Positions 1 through 10,883 are shown, counted from the first letter of the stretch. The stretch is 64,000 nt of DNA from Porodaedalea pini (GCA_002794775.1 NBAY01000029.1:310001-374000), one strand, 5' to 3'. Numbers and translations are program-made. Notes: generated by a model not told the origin, from the sequence alone.

Positions 1-283
1 TACGGATGTTTAGGGCTCAGGGAAAGCGGCAATGATCCTCAACGCGATGAAGAAAATCAATGCCAACGGTGTGGCGTTCTGTCACGCGCATCCTGATCTC
101 GAAATCTTCCGTCAGCGTCTCGGGAAGGCGCTTAATTATAAATTCAGCGAGGATGCCCTGACCACTTTGTTCAAGAGACGTGATCCCCATAAAGGTCGGC
201 GCTAGCATGTGAAATTGCGCATTAGATACTGACCCGATTTCTGTCAGGTGGACCTGCTTCGGATATCGAACGAGGTGGGCCAT
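1..283 (-). CDS. Partial hypothetical protein, N-terminal exon
   Basis: An open frame starts with ATG at 283 and reads leftwards to a stop at 17, beginning MAHLVRYPKQVHLTEIGS. A possible splice donor follows a Leu-His-Arg codon run near position 40, so the gene probably continues by splicing beyond the window edge. I recognise no domain. It may be an N-terminal exon of a larger gene or a chance frame of 88 codons. Only the open frame is seen; everything else is inference. Confidence 0.25.
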
Positions 284-484
284 ACGTTATATATTCTGAT
301 CTGTTTGTGTTTGGTTTCATGCGCATTATCAAAATGTACAGTGATGCTACGAGGTAATATGCACTAGCAAAGATTATTGAGAAGGGTAAATGTCCGTATG
401 TCCCGCAACGAGAGGTCGCGCAAGCGACGGGCCGAAGAAAGATTGCGCCGCAAGCGCTATAGTGAGTGTAAGGATGAGAGAAGG

Positions 485-1893
485 TTAGTTGGCTGTGGAA
501 TTGGTATTCTCCGTCGTAGCAATGCCGATACGATGGTTCGTAGTGTCATATACAGAATAGAATCGCTCCAGAAATGCATAACCGTTGATGAAGTTGAGGC
601 CTGCTCCGGACTGGACACCAAGCTACAGTGCATGCACATTAATCGAAGGTTGACGACGAAATAGACAGCAGCACTCACGTCTCCGACGACGAGGTAGGTC
701 GAACTGTTGTCGCCGCCGATGAGCTCGTTCAACGCCCGAGGGAATGTCTGCGCGTTCTTTGTCAGCTCGAAGACAGCGCCACCGATCTCAAAGTACAAGC
801 TCTCGAGCTGGTCATAGTCGTCACTTTCGATCTTGAGCAGGCCTGTCGCATTGTCGAGCGTCGCATTCGTCGCGTTCGTGTACGCGTCGAACGCATCGCT
901 CGCTAAAAGCACGAGTGTACTTCCGGTATCGACAATACCCGACGCCGAGCTGAGGATCTGCTTCCCCGACGCGCCGTACGTGACGCTTTCGTCGATACCC
1001 CAGTACTTGCTCGCTGGTGACGTCTCCGTGATCGGCGCGTACGTGAGCTCGCCCGTGTACTTGCTATCGTCGACGCCGCCGAACGTGAGTACGCCGTTCC
1101 CGTTCGGCTGTGACGTCGTTGGAGCGAAGGAGACAGCGACTATTTCGCTCGAAATCTTTCCCTGTGTATACAAGTTGTCCAAAACGGTCGGCACAGACGA
1201 CGTGTTGTCTACTGTGCCTGCAGTAGTGGCGACTGGACCCAAACCGAGGATGCCATCGTAGCCAGCAAAGCCAGTCGTGGTGTTTGCAACGCCGATGCTC
1301 TGCTGCGAAATCACAAGCTCGGGCGAGAGCGTGACTGTATCGTTGTCTACATGAAAGTCAAAGAACTGTAAACTAGTCTCTCGAGAAATATATTAAGGAC
1401 ACGCACATTCCACGCCATCCACCTTCCCCGAGCCATAACTGACGGATACATTCCTGCCCGTGTCCACGCTAGAGCTGGTTGGCTCATATTTCTTGTCGGC
1501 ACCTGTGGTTATATATCAGAAGTTAGCAGCTGGATGATGCAATGTGGAATAATTTGAAGTTCCTATCCACGTGTTTGAACTGCCGGTGTCGACCACGAGC
1601 GAGTAACTCGTCGCCGGCTCGCCCACTCCGACGTCCGCAACGTAGGTCACAGCGGTATTCGTCGCGCTTATTGCACCATCGCGCCGCCCGAGTCCTGCAA
1701 GTTTGGACGCCGCCCGCGCGCGGTCGAGGTCAGCAATCTTCGAGCCACCGAGCGAAAGGTTGAGATGGAGCGCGAAGTCGAACGAGGCAAGCGCGGGTGG
1801 TGGGTCGCGGATCTGTACTACTGGCTTCGGGAGTGCGGTGCTACTGGTGGACAACGCAAGCACGAGGACAGCAACTTCGAGGGAGCCCAGCAT
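485..1893 (-). CDS. Secreted aspartic protease (pepsin-like, peptidase family A1)
   Basis: An endopeptidase of the polyporopepsin type, expected to be secreted and to work at acid pH. The start at 1893 gives a hydrophobic signal peptide ending near STALP, then a propeptide. The first catalytic motif is VVDTGSSNTW and the second is GIVDTGSTLVLL, so both active-site Asp are present. Two introns are canonical: 1347-1406 joins DGVE to YNDTVTLSPE, and 623-678 joins VVGD to LGVQSGAG. The protein ends NRIG-type, HRIGIATTENTNSTAN, with TAA at 485. The first intron has a good 3' end at 1503 (CTAAC branch site, CACAG), but the donor that homology wants, after TW-I-G, reads GA instead of GT. Either a non-canonical intron or a splice mutation is present. 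A TATA box lies about 135 bp upstream. Many Asn-X-Ser/Thr sites fit an extracellular protein. Confidence 0.88.
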
Positions 1894-2026
1894 TGTGTCG
1901 AAAGGTGGAATAAAAAGAACGTGTGTTGTAAGGAATGGACGGAGAGAGAGAAAGGAGGCAGGAATTCAGACCGTCCTCGCCGTTGCAGACTTGGACGTCG
2001 AAGAGTGGGGCTTCGTGCACTCAGGG

Positions 2027-2034
2027 TATAAATA
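2027..2034 (-). promoter_or_regulatory. TATA box of the aspartic protease gene
   Basis: TATAAATA lies within the near-palindrome GGTATAAATACC, about 135 bp upstream of the protease ATG at 1893. Because it is nearly symmetrical it reads as TATTTATA for the minus-strand gene. Assignment rests on position only. The rest of 1894-2394 shows no gene. Confidence 0.4.
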
Positions 2035-2499
2035 CCAGCTGAAGCTCCAAACTGGATCGGGGGTAGAACCGAAGCGATTTGAGTGCGCTTTCTCTATCGA
2101 AACCGACAATCTTCCGTCTCCGTCGTCAAAGACAGAAAAACAGAATTAGCTGGTTGATAGAACTGCGGTAAAGTGCCTAGTACCTCGTCAAGCGATGGCC
2201 TGAGTCCCACACCGTGAACAAGTCGCAATACTTCTTCACCGCTGATGAACACTGAGAATACCCTATTTCATCTCCAAGAGCGTCAAGCCACAGCGCGAGG
2301 CGTGAAGCTTGGATCGAGTGCGCAGACTGGGTTCAGTCACCTGTGCCGACGCGCCGACGCGATCATTCACGTGATCGAGACGCGTCATTCATGACACGGC
2401 AGGAAAATCCGGGGTTTTCCGTGAGGGAGGAGTGTTTAGTGGGGCTCATATAATTTCGGCCGAAAAATATGATGTACCAATGTAACAAAAAATCAAGTT

Positions 2500-2662
2500 C
2501 CCCCCGGAGAGTTTGTTTAACCCCTGGAGACAAGAAAAAATTCCCCGGAGCATGTAACATACTCCCAGAGAGCAAAAACACCCCCCGGAGAGCAAAACAC
2601 CCCCGGAAAGTAAAACACCCCTGGAGCACAAGACACCCCGGAGGATAGACAACCCCTGGAAA
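2500..2662. repeat. Subterminal degenerate array of CCCCGGAG motifs
   Basis: About eight imperfect units built on CCCCGGAGAGCAAAACAC follow one another at 16-25 bp spacing just inside the left inverted repeat of the element at 2395-5181. Variants include CCCCTGGAG and CCCAGAGAG. Clustered subterminal repeats of this kind bind transposase in CACTA elements; that role here is inference. Confidence 0.6.
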
Positions 2663-4004
2663 GTGGATTTGTCATGCATAAAATATCTTTTTTTCAGCTT
2701 CAAAAATCACTAACTTGCTCAATTCTCTATGGAATTGAGTCATTAAATTTCAAAAAATTACCTGAATCATTTACTATGCATATAAGAACCTATTCAGTAA
2801 AGAGAGTGTATGCAATTAGTCTGACAAGTGAAAGAGGGTCTATCTTACTTGAGACAAACTGCCTCCACAAAAATTTTCTAAGATATCCCAAGTAGTTCTA
2901 AAATCCTGATAACCCATAAATACAATCCTTCAACAGGTTTCATATCTTTATCTTCAAATTTGAGCTCAGGAAAACCAGGGAAGGATTCTGCCTGACAATA
3001 CACCTATTATTTTCAACATGGACATTACACATGGTTACTTCACATTTAAAGCCCAGAATTATTTTATATATATCAGATGATGAATTTAGCAATTTATTCA
3101 AAGAGATTCCATGAAGAATTGAATAAGATATGTATTTTACAACTTTTTGAGGTGCTGAAATGCAGTGATCACCGCTCTCAAATGATTGTCATGTGATCAA
3201 ACCTCTGGGAGATTTTTGGTTCCTCTGGGGCCTGTCAGAAAAAAAAATATTGTCACATGACATAAAAACATATTTGTAGTCTAACATGCTATTTACATGG
3301 CTCCAATCCGGGGCCAACATTTACAAGCAACAAAAATATGAAAGTACCCCAGACAAAAATACATCACATGACTTTTTTAATGTCTAAATAAGGCAGCTAT
3401 TACTGAATTTGGGATTTACTGAGCATGTGCATCTTCCTCCAGAGAGAACTTGATTTTTTGTTATGTTGGTATGTCATAGAAAAAGCTGTATATGTTAGGA
3501 CCAGTGTCGGAACAGGTGACTAATCTGTCCGACGTACCGGAACTAGTAGACATCCTTCTCAAAGACTCGAGGTAAGCGTTCTTGAGCTAGTCGTATGGAG
3601 GGGTGATTGGCTTGGCAAGCACTTGGTCTTAGCAGGAGAATAACAGTAATAGCAGCGAGCTGTGGGCTCAAGCTGAACTAGTATTGAAGACATGTCAAGG
3701 GCAGAAGAATTTTGCTGAGGAGACAAGGGCGCTCCTGCTTGCCTCTTTATAGAGTTTGGGTTCTTTGAACCTTAGCTCCACAGCTAACCTTATTCTAACT
3801 AGTCGGGGAGTGGCTTCTCCACTTCTCTCACGATCCGCAGTAATTCCTAGAACCTTCCGCTCCACTATGACATTGTTAGGTGCTATAAATAGCCACTCAT
3901 GCCACTTGCTTCAAAGTTCCTGCGCTTTACCCCACCAGTGTAGAGTATTACATCATGGTGATGTTACTGTGCTATAAATAGCCACTTGGTTCCGAGAGTC
4001 TTGT

Positions 4005-4850
4005 CTATTCCCTTTCTAGGGATGAGTCATCCATCGGTTGGTCGGTAGATTCGGTGGTGCCTGTCTGGCTTCCTCCTAGTGCGAGTCCTGGTAATGGGTT
4101 TCCTTCTCTGCTTCTGTCATCCACTAGTCTGGTTGCTGCTGTTAGGCATTCTTCGTAGACCCGGGTGTATCCCGTTGTTAAGCTGACTTTGCTGGGCACT
4201 ATATCGATGCCAATTACCACTTTGAGTTGTACTCCATAGTAGGTTTGAGTGGCACGACAGTCTACTGTTAAGTAGCCATCGAAGCCCCTTCACCATGTAG
4301 TGATGAGGTTATCGATGATTTCATCTCTGAGTTCCCAGAGTTCATGATGCGCTTCCTGTTGTGTCTGGCAGGTAGTGATTGGCCAGTCAAGGAGGATTGC
4401 CCATCGGCCACATTGTTGTTGGTGTTCCCTTTGTGTGATCTATATCATAAAGCCTGCTAGTGCTGTGTACATTTGTTCATCTGCTAGCCACCATTTGAGC
4501 TTGTGCATGTATGCCGTACTCGTCCTTCCCTGCACAACTGGCTCTTGCTGTCGTTCACTGAGTGGTCTGTGCTGCGAGGCAATGAGCATTGTGTTCTGTA
4601 CTGATACTGCTTCCAGAACATGTAGGAAGATTCGCTCATGTGCTGCCCATGAGTAATGGCATAGCTCCCAGCAGAAGTTGCACAGCTCCATTGACTCGGG
4701 TAGGTGCGTCTTATCGCTTCGGCGTGGCCATGCTGTTCGATATGCTTCTTGCGCTCGCTTCCTGGCTTTGTCATAGATTGTTGTGAGTGCCTCCTGGCCG
4801 AGTCCTGGCTGGTAGGCAAATTGGTTTGTCATTGATCCTGTCGATCCCAT
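4005..4850 (-). pseudogene. Degenerate Gag-like retroelement frame inside the CACTA-like element
   Basis: Minus-strand coding-like sequence runs from ATG at 4850 (MGSTGSMTNQFAYQPGLG) through Trp-rich text to a stop at 4440. It resumes in blocks reading DEIIDNLITTW and VVIGIDIVPSKVSLTTGY to a stop at 4005. At least two in-frame stops (TAG, TGA) break it. Composition and size resemble the structural protein of a retrotransposon, but no zinc knuckle is seen, so the family is uncertain. Below it, at 3495-4000, two copies of GTGCTATAAATAGCCAC (near 3882 and 3970) look like LTR promoter repeats. Confidence 0.3.
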
Positions 4851-4893
4851 GTCGATCTGCTGATCCTTCCTGTAATAGCAATTTCTTGTAACA

Positions 4894-5093
4894 GTATATG
4901 GACAATAAAACTAATTATAGTCATAAGCGAGAGGATGGAGTGTGAAAAGATTTGGAACCTAATAACATGTGATGTTTAATTTCCATAAATTAGTAGTCAC
5001 ATGATCTTATTATGTCATGTGCACTTAGGTTCCAAATCTTTTCACACTCCATCCTCTCACTTATGACTATAATTAGTTTCATTGTCCATATAC
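4894..5093. repeat. 69-bp near-perfect inverted repeat, MITE-like
   Basis: Arms at 4894-4962 and 5025-5093 begin GTATATGGACAAT and are reverse complements over 69 bp with only two mismatches, separated by 62 bp. The 200-bp unit sits directly against the right terminal repeat of the CACTA-like element. It could be an independent MITE inserted there or part of the host element's subterminal region. No clear target duplication was seen. Confidence 0.7.
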
Positions 5094-5195
5094 AGCTTTT
5101 TCGGCCGAAATTATATGAGCCCCACTAAACACTCTGTGATATACTCCTCCCTCATGGAAAACCCCGGATTTTCCTGCCGTGTGACTCACATGAGC

Positions 5196-5515
5196 CCCAG
5201 TGAAAATTAGCAATTGTGGCATCGAGTCGGATCGAGTGAAATACCACCATCAAATGAGCATCAAATGAAATCGAGTGCTGGACGTTTTTATGTTGTGAAA
5301 TCTGATACCACTCGAAATCACTCGATGTTTGTAATTTGAAAATTGAGTGGAAATGAGTGAAATCGAGCCTCTTCGCAGCCTTAAAATTTATACTTTTGAT
5401 GACCATTCGATATCACAATATGAAAACGTCCCACACTCGATTTCCACTCGATGTCGATTTCCAGTTAGATCTCACTCTATATGATTCTATACCACAATTG
5501 CTATTTTTCCCTGGG
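5196..5515. mobile_element. 320-bp MITE with 7-bp target-site duplication
   Basis: The inverted termini are CCCAGTGAAAATTAGCAATT on the left and CCCAGGGAAAAATAGCAATT on the complement of the right end, about 24 bp with few mismatches. They are flanked by identical 7-bp direct repeats CATGAGC at 5189-5195 and 5516-5522. The interior repeats variants of CACTCGA and TCGAGTG and has no open frame. It lies 14 bp outside the CACTA-like element. A CAGTG/CAGGG terminus is hAT-like, but hAT duplications are normally 8 bp, so the superfamily is left open. Confidence 0.68.
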
Positions 5516-5522
5516 CATGAGC

Positions 5523-5822
5523 GCGCAAGCTGAGATCGGAATCTCTGACATGTAACGAGTCTTTGACGCTGAGAAGCCTGCAGCCTTATGTCTCTGCACC
5601 CGGTCGCTCGTACTCATAAGCGTAGTGAGGATTGAGATACCAAGCAGAGTATGCGATGAATTTGCAATTGCACGAGTAATGCAACAAAGGCGGTAATATA
5701 GCGCCCAGTGGCAGTATGGCTTATGAGTACGTACTAGCAATGTAGCAATGTCAAGACTGGGATTATAGTGCCAGGTACGTATTCAACGATTCCAGTAGGA
5801 CAGGACGACAGCATCACTGATA
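5523..5822. other. Intergenic, nothing recognised
   Basis: Between the MITE and the stop codon of kinase 1 I see no convincing gene; short open frames here show no coding pattern or motif. Confidence 0.4.
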
Positions 5823-7685
5823 CTATGTAGACTGCTCAGCATACACATCATCCCTCTTCATGACAGAAGAAACGCTATCCAGCACCTCTTCCATAGTCGG
5901 CCTCGCTAAGCGATCATGCTCCCAACATTGCCGCAGGAGATCCTTGAGTTCACTGGGCATATCATCTGGGATAGGGGGTCTCTCTCCCTTGCTGACCTTG
6001 GTGAACACGATCGCCGATGCCGCGGCTTGATTAACCCAGGGCGCTTTCTCCGTCCAGACCTGTGAGATATAAAATAAGCATGAATTCCATAGTCCAACTT
6101 GCATCGCACCTCCCAGACCACTGAGCCAAACTCGTAGATATCGCTGTATGTCGTTGCCTTCGTCGTTTCCTCCAGAAAGCGCTCAGGGGCTATGTAATTC
6201 ACGGGACCCGCCTCACGGTCGATAGTTCTGGTAAATCCTACGACTGTGTCATAAAGACGCGATAGCCCGAAGTCAGATACATAGGCAGTACCGTCCTTTA
6301 CAAGGACGTTGTTCTGTTTTATCACAATCATTACGAGTATTGATTGATTTAGCGTCGCGTTGACATACTGCGCGCAAGTCCCCATGCACAGCACGAAATT
6401 CGTGATTGTGCACTGAACATACATCTCGTGTTAGTGTTATGCAGTTGCTTTCGAAAAAGAAACGTACTATAACTCAGAGCAGACGCAATATCCCGTAGCT
6501 ATTTTGTTAACACGTGGATATAAGTCGAACTGAAGCAGCCTTTAGCGAGAAATACTGACGAAGGACAGCTTCTGAGAAACAGATGGCTTCTGGCGTTTAA
6601 TGTAGGCACCTAAATCTCCGTCCTCAAACCAAGGGAGAACAAAGGAATGGAGCGGTTTACTTGGATCGAAGTCGCTCCACAAACCTAGCAACGGGGCGAT
6701 GTTGCGATGTTTCATTCGGCACCAAATTCTTGCCTCCCGGACCATCCTCTGCAAGAAGAGTGACGATTATTGCATTGCATATAGAATTGTAGATTGCACT
6801 CACGGTGCAGTATTTGTACTCTTCATCCTTCCAGTCTAGTATCCTATCGCGCTTGACTGCGATCTGTTAAGGATGAGTCAACTTTAAAGCAAATGAAGTC
6901 CGTAAACCGAGCATTTCACCGACCTTAGAGACAACCCATTCTACTTCGGATGTGGATCCATCTTCTTCGCACACCTCAACTACAAACTAAAAGAGTTGAG
7001 GTCCCGTGTTTCAACAAGTCCGAAATGATGGAGATATGGAGAGAACGTACGGTTCGAGGCTCGGAGAGCTTGATCCCATGGATGTCGGCATAGCCACCGC
7101 TGCCAGCGCCTTCCTGCATCTCTGGTGCCGGCTCGCCTGAATAGAGAACTTGAAGATTTAGAGCTTCGCACAAGCCTACGGAAATGATAAGGTCTTGCTC
7201 TCCATACAGTGACTGATATGGCATCATTTCCCACCTTTGTTCGCGATTTCTGTCGTAAATCTCTTTGCAGCAATTTCCGTAAGCCGTCTCTGGGAGGGGC
7301 TCAACTTAGGAGGTGGAGGCAGGTTTGCATATGAGTCCTTGTATCGAATATCCTCTTCATCGACAGGTCTGAGACCTTCGTACCAGCATTCGAGCTCGTC
7401 GAGTAAGCCTGGGTGCAATCTGCGGTAATGAAATGGCTCAGCATCGAGAGCAAAACTTGTGGCAAAAATATCAATAAGAGATACGTACGAAAGTAGCGAC
7501 CTCTCAATGTCGTCGGGACTTTTTCGATTTAGAGTCGTCGCATCTCTAATCAATGAAGGATTGGAAGAGGTGCCATCCGCAATTTCAGCCTCGACGGCGG
7601 CGGATCCGGAGGATGCAGGCTCCGGCGAGCCGTCGATGGCAAATATTCTCCTGAGGTTGCTAAACATCGCGGTATGGAGGTTCAA
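5823..7685 (-). CDS. Protein kinase 1, tyrosine-kinase-like type
   Basis: A multi-exon kinase read from ATG at 7685 to TAG at 5823. The first exon (about 150 aa, MNLHTAMFSNLRRIF...) has no recognised domain. The glycine loop is GAGSGGYADIHG, the ATP-anchoring Lys is in IAVKRDRILD, and the C-helix exon reads MVREARIWCRMKHRNIAPLLG. The catalytic loop HGDLRA is joined across an intron to NNVLVKDG. The magnesium motif is DFGLSRL, the activation segment ends YIAPERF, and the C-lobe ends CWEHDRLARPTMEEVL. All key residues are present, with HGD in place of HRD, as is common in the expanded kinase families of mushrooms. The splice near 7140-7230 is unclear. Substrate and pathway cannot be inferred. 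Kinases 2 and 3 in this window share the same architecture. Confidence 0.82.
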
Positions 7686-8104
7686 GGGAGATTCCGTTCC
7701 CTTATATACGAGTTAGCAAGAGAAGGATCACAACAGCACCGCCAGGCTGAAATCGGGAATCCCATTCAGCGGAGTCATCCAACAAACAACGTTGCGAGCC
7801 ACATCGATTAGCTGGACAGCCCCCGTGAGACACTTTGCATGATGTACCGCTAGGATGACCATGAACAAAAGAATGGCCTGCAACGCAAGAGCTGGAAGGA
7901 TGGCAACGAGTCAAACGCAAGTCGTGCCGAGGCCGAATACACTGTTGTTGCTGTTTGTTCTCTATGGGGGGGGGGGGGGCCTTAAAAGTACCAGGGGGTT
8001 CTCGAAAAGATATTGCAACCGTTTTCAAAGGGTCAAAGGGAAAGCGGGCAGTCGCCACGGACGACCGTGGACGCGAGTAAAATCCTTGTGCCAGTGTTTG
8101 TTCG
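7686..8104. other. Intergenic region with a 14-G homopolymer
   Basis: No gene is supported between kinase 1 and the GMC pseudogene. The plus strand carries a run of 14 G at 7966-7979, prone to slippage and able to form a G-quadruplex-like structure; function unknown. Confidence 0.5.
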
Positions 8105-10883
8105 ATGCCCGAGGCGTCCAGTCTCCCGGTTTACGTAATTTGGGATGAAAAGGCATGCCGAAATGTTCTCACCGTGGCACTAGCATCTACCACTACGCTT
8201 GACGGTCAGCGCCGCATCGTGAATCCGATGTGGCCATCCTCTAATTCTTACCCAGAGCTAACCTATCAGAACTTGGAGAAGGAGTATGACTATATAATAA
8301 TTGGTGAGATGGAAGATACTGTATCCATCTGTACGGGTGCAACCGTCACGCGAACGCTGGGCCAGTTGGGTTGCAGGGCGTAACGCATCACGCCGGGTCG
8401 GGTTGCTTGCTGTTTATAGCGTTACACAAGAATATTATATTATAATTCCAAAACATTAGAAATTTTTGATATGTGTGAATTTACTGAGTAGCAAGCAGAC
8501 CACTTTCCCCCCAGGCGATTCCATCGTCGTTGAATGCATATATGTCCTCTTCATCTGCACTAGGTATGAGAGCAAGACTTGTATCAGATACCTTGACCTT
8601 GTCCGAATGACTACAATGACCCGGAATTCTGATTTTAAGTTTTTGGTGGAAAAAAGAGCTGAGACATAGTAGAGTGAAGGGAAGAGTTTTTTTTTTCTCA
8701 TCAAACATCATCAATTACAACATTATTTTTTGACAGAAATCAACGCCACTAGTACTGTCAAATCTTGAGTATATATAGCAAACTGTCTTCCATACTGACT
8801 ATATGCATGTGGGCCGGTTGCCTGAAAACGTTTGCGTCACGCGTTCTTGGGCCCAGTTGCCCAAATAGTGCCCGTAACGCTCCACCTCGGGTTGCACCCG
8901 TACAGATGGATACAGTATCTGAAAAGCCTTATAAGGCGGAGGCGGTTGCACTCTTGCAAATCGACTGAACAGCGACTCTTCCGTCTCTGTTCTCGTCATC
9001 AAGAGAGGATTCGCAAGCGATACGTGGCTTTCTTGTGTCCCTTCGTTCTCCAACCCTTTCGCTCCCATCGCCGGCCCAACTTTCACGCAGAACAGTCTTG
9101 CTAATAATTTCCTCGGTGGAAGGATCCATGGCTCATCAACGGTAGTGGACTAGGTGGGACGTCCAAAGTCAATGCTATGCTATACACGCGCGGCCTCGCC
9201 GCAGAATACAACGCTTGGATTGCGTCTGGAAGAAAGGGCTAGAGCTATGAGGAGGTCTCGCCGTTCTTCAAGAAGTCGCAGCGCAGTTTACTTCGCACTC
9301 CCGGTCCAGAGGCTGGTACTGATGGTAAGATGAAACTCACCACCACAAAATATCACATTAACACAGCAATGTAGGCCAGTGGAAAACTCGAACGCACGAT
9401 ACAGTCTACTTCGAGCATACTACTCGGTGTGCAATTATGAATACGTTTTAACTTGTTTCACTAAGAGTGCTGAATTATAAGGCTTTACGAGGCCGGAAAG
9501 AAGCTCAATCTGCCATATATCGACGATGGAAACAATTCTTCAAGCCCAGCGGTTGGCTATTTGAAATGCCTCTTTACAATGAACGAAAAAGGCGCACGAC
9601 AATCCACCTTCACTGCCTTTCTTCCAACAGAGCTCGTTCGTGTTCGGAAGACTCACTTGGCTATCTGCACTAGAAATACCGCAACGAAAATTGACATCAA
9701 GTCAGGAGCTGACGGCGTACCGCGCGTAGAAGGTGCTTATTTGCGTCCCGCGTCCTCCCATACAACGATAGTGCATATTGCTGTAAAGCGAGAAGTGATT
9801 TTATGTAGTGGCCCTCTCAGCAATCCGCAAATTCTACAGCTGAGGTACTTCTCCATGTCCTGCACGTCGACGCTTGCTGATCGGAGTTATATAGAGGAGT
9901 AGGTCCAGCAGATCATCTACGTTTGCTCGGTATTCCAGTCATGGAGGATCTTCCCGGAGTTGGGGCTCACTTGGTACGTCGTTATGAATGCGATTTCAGG
10001 GTTTCATTAATCACTCACTATTGTTCCAACAAGACCGTGTGGCCGTACCGGTTGTGCATTCGGTTCCCATGAAAGACTCTGATCACTTACGAGAAGAATC
10101 CGCTCAGCTTTCTCAGAGAAGTCCTGAAGTACATTTTCTTCGGCACCGGAATTCTCACTTGTCCCGTCCTTGATGTATCTTTATTTTCTAAATCCACACT
10201 TCTTGACTCAAATTCTCGCCTTAGTGCCTCAGCTTCGCAATTGGACGCCCGTGATCCGGACAACATTCCCGACATCGAGATCATACCTGTAAGATTTCCT
10301 TGCATCATTCCATATCGAAGCAAGTGCCTGAACTACCACACTATGCTCGTATAGTCTCCGTACGATGCTACAGGAGAGCCCTTTGATAGGAGCCAGGGCA
10401 AGTTCAGTACGCTTGCCGTCACCCTTCGTCCTCGTTCTATGGGACTTGATCGCATTAGATCAAGCAAACCCGATGACCCTATTGGCATCGATCTAGGCAC
10501 GTTAATCGAGCTGTAAGCCTGGGACATCCTCAGGACATCTGTGAAGTTGTCCTTGGCGCTGGTAAAAGAGATGCGAACCGCCAGATACCGAATTACGGAC
10601 TATCGTGTCCCTGCTAAGTGAATCGGCCACAGATCTAGATAAACACATCAAGAGATATGCAAGGACAACATACCACGATTCATCGACATGCAGGATGGCA
10701 CCTGGAGATGACCCGAGGCCTGGCGTGGTAGACGACGAGCTTCGGGTACATTGTTTTCGAGGCTTGCGTATCGCAGACTCTAGTATATTTCCGCGAATCC
10801 CCGTCACTCGTCTTCAAGCACCGACCGTCATGGTAGCAGAGCAATGTGCGAGTATGGGGAAGACGAGTTATGCCTGTACTTAA
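8105..10883 (+). pseudogene. GMC oxidoreductase pseudogene (aryl-alcohol-oxidase-like)
   Basis: Remains of an FAD-dependent glucose-methanol-choline oxidoreductase. The N-terminal text YQNLEKEYDYIIIG opens the FAD-binding fold. After an inserted element (8314-8920) it resumes GCTLANRLNSDSSVSVLVI. Then come GSGLGGTSKVNAMLYTRG (GMC signature), RQSTFTAFLPTELV, REVILCSGPLSNPQILQL (second signature) and PADHLRLLGIPVMEDLPGVG. The C-terminal catalytic region reads YARTTYHDSSTCRMAP through TRLQAPTVMVAEQCA, stop near 10883. Damage includes the insertion, an in-frame TAG after GRKG near 9240 where Trp is expected, and frame changes near 9100, 9480, 10080 and 10520-10600. Intact relatives oxidise aryl or sugar alcohols and feed peroxide to lignin breakdown. 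Order and content are clear; inactivity is near certain. Confidence 0.85.
8314..8920. mobile_element. 607-bp inverted-repeat element inserted in the GMC gene
   Basis: Perfect 31-bp inverted termini at 8314-8344 and 8890-8920 begin AGATACTGTATCCATCTGTA. The insertion splits the dinucleotide-binding motif: DYIIIG lies to the left and GGGGCTLANRL to the right, so removal would restore the reading order apart from a few flanking bases. No transposase frame is seen inside. A clean target duplication is not visible, because about 9 bp on the left and 20 bp on the right fit neither gene nor terminus. It is probably a MITE; family unknown. Confidence 0.68.

Larger units (their letters stand above)
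2395..5181. mobile_element. CACTA/EnSpm-like DNA transposon, non-autonomous
   Basis: The ends are terminal inverted repeats beginning CACGGCAGGAAAATCCGGGG and running about 65 bp to a shared CGGCCGAAAAA. The right copy carries a roughly 10-bp insertion. The element is bounded by a 3-bp direct repeat, TGA, at 2392-2394 and 5182-5184. A CAC..GTG terminus, 3-bp target duplication and repeated motifs just inside the end are the hallmarks of the CACTA superfamily. No transposase frame is visible: the interior holds a repeat array, a CpG-poor AT-rich stretch (2641-3500), a degenerate Gag-like frame and a 200-bp inverted repeat. It is therefore a defective, probably cross-mobilised, element with nested insertions. 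The CACTA name is inference from termini alone. Confidence 0.6.

Noticed and set aside
833..1261. Long plus-strand open frame across the aspartic protease
   Set aside because: It is the antisense shadow of the protease exon, which has both catalytic motifs and sensible introns.
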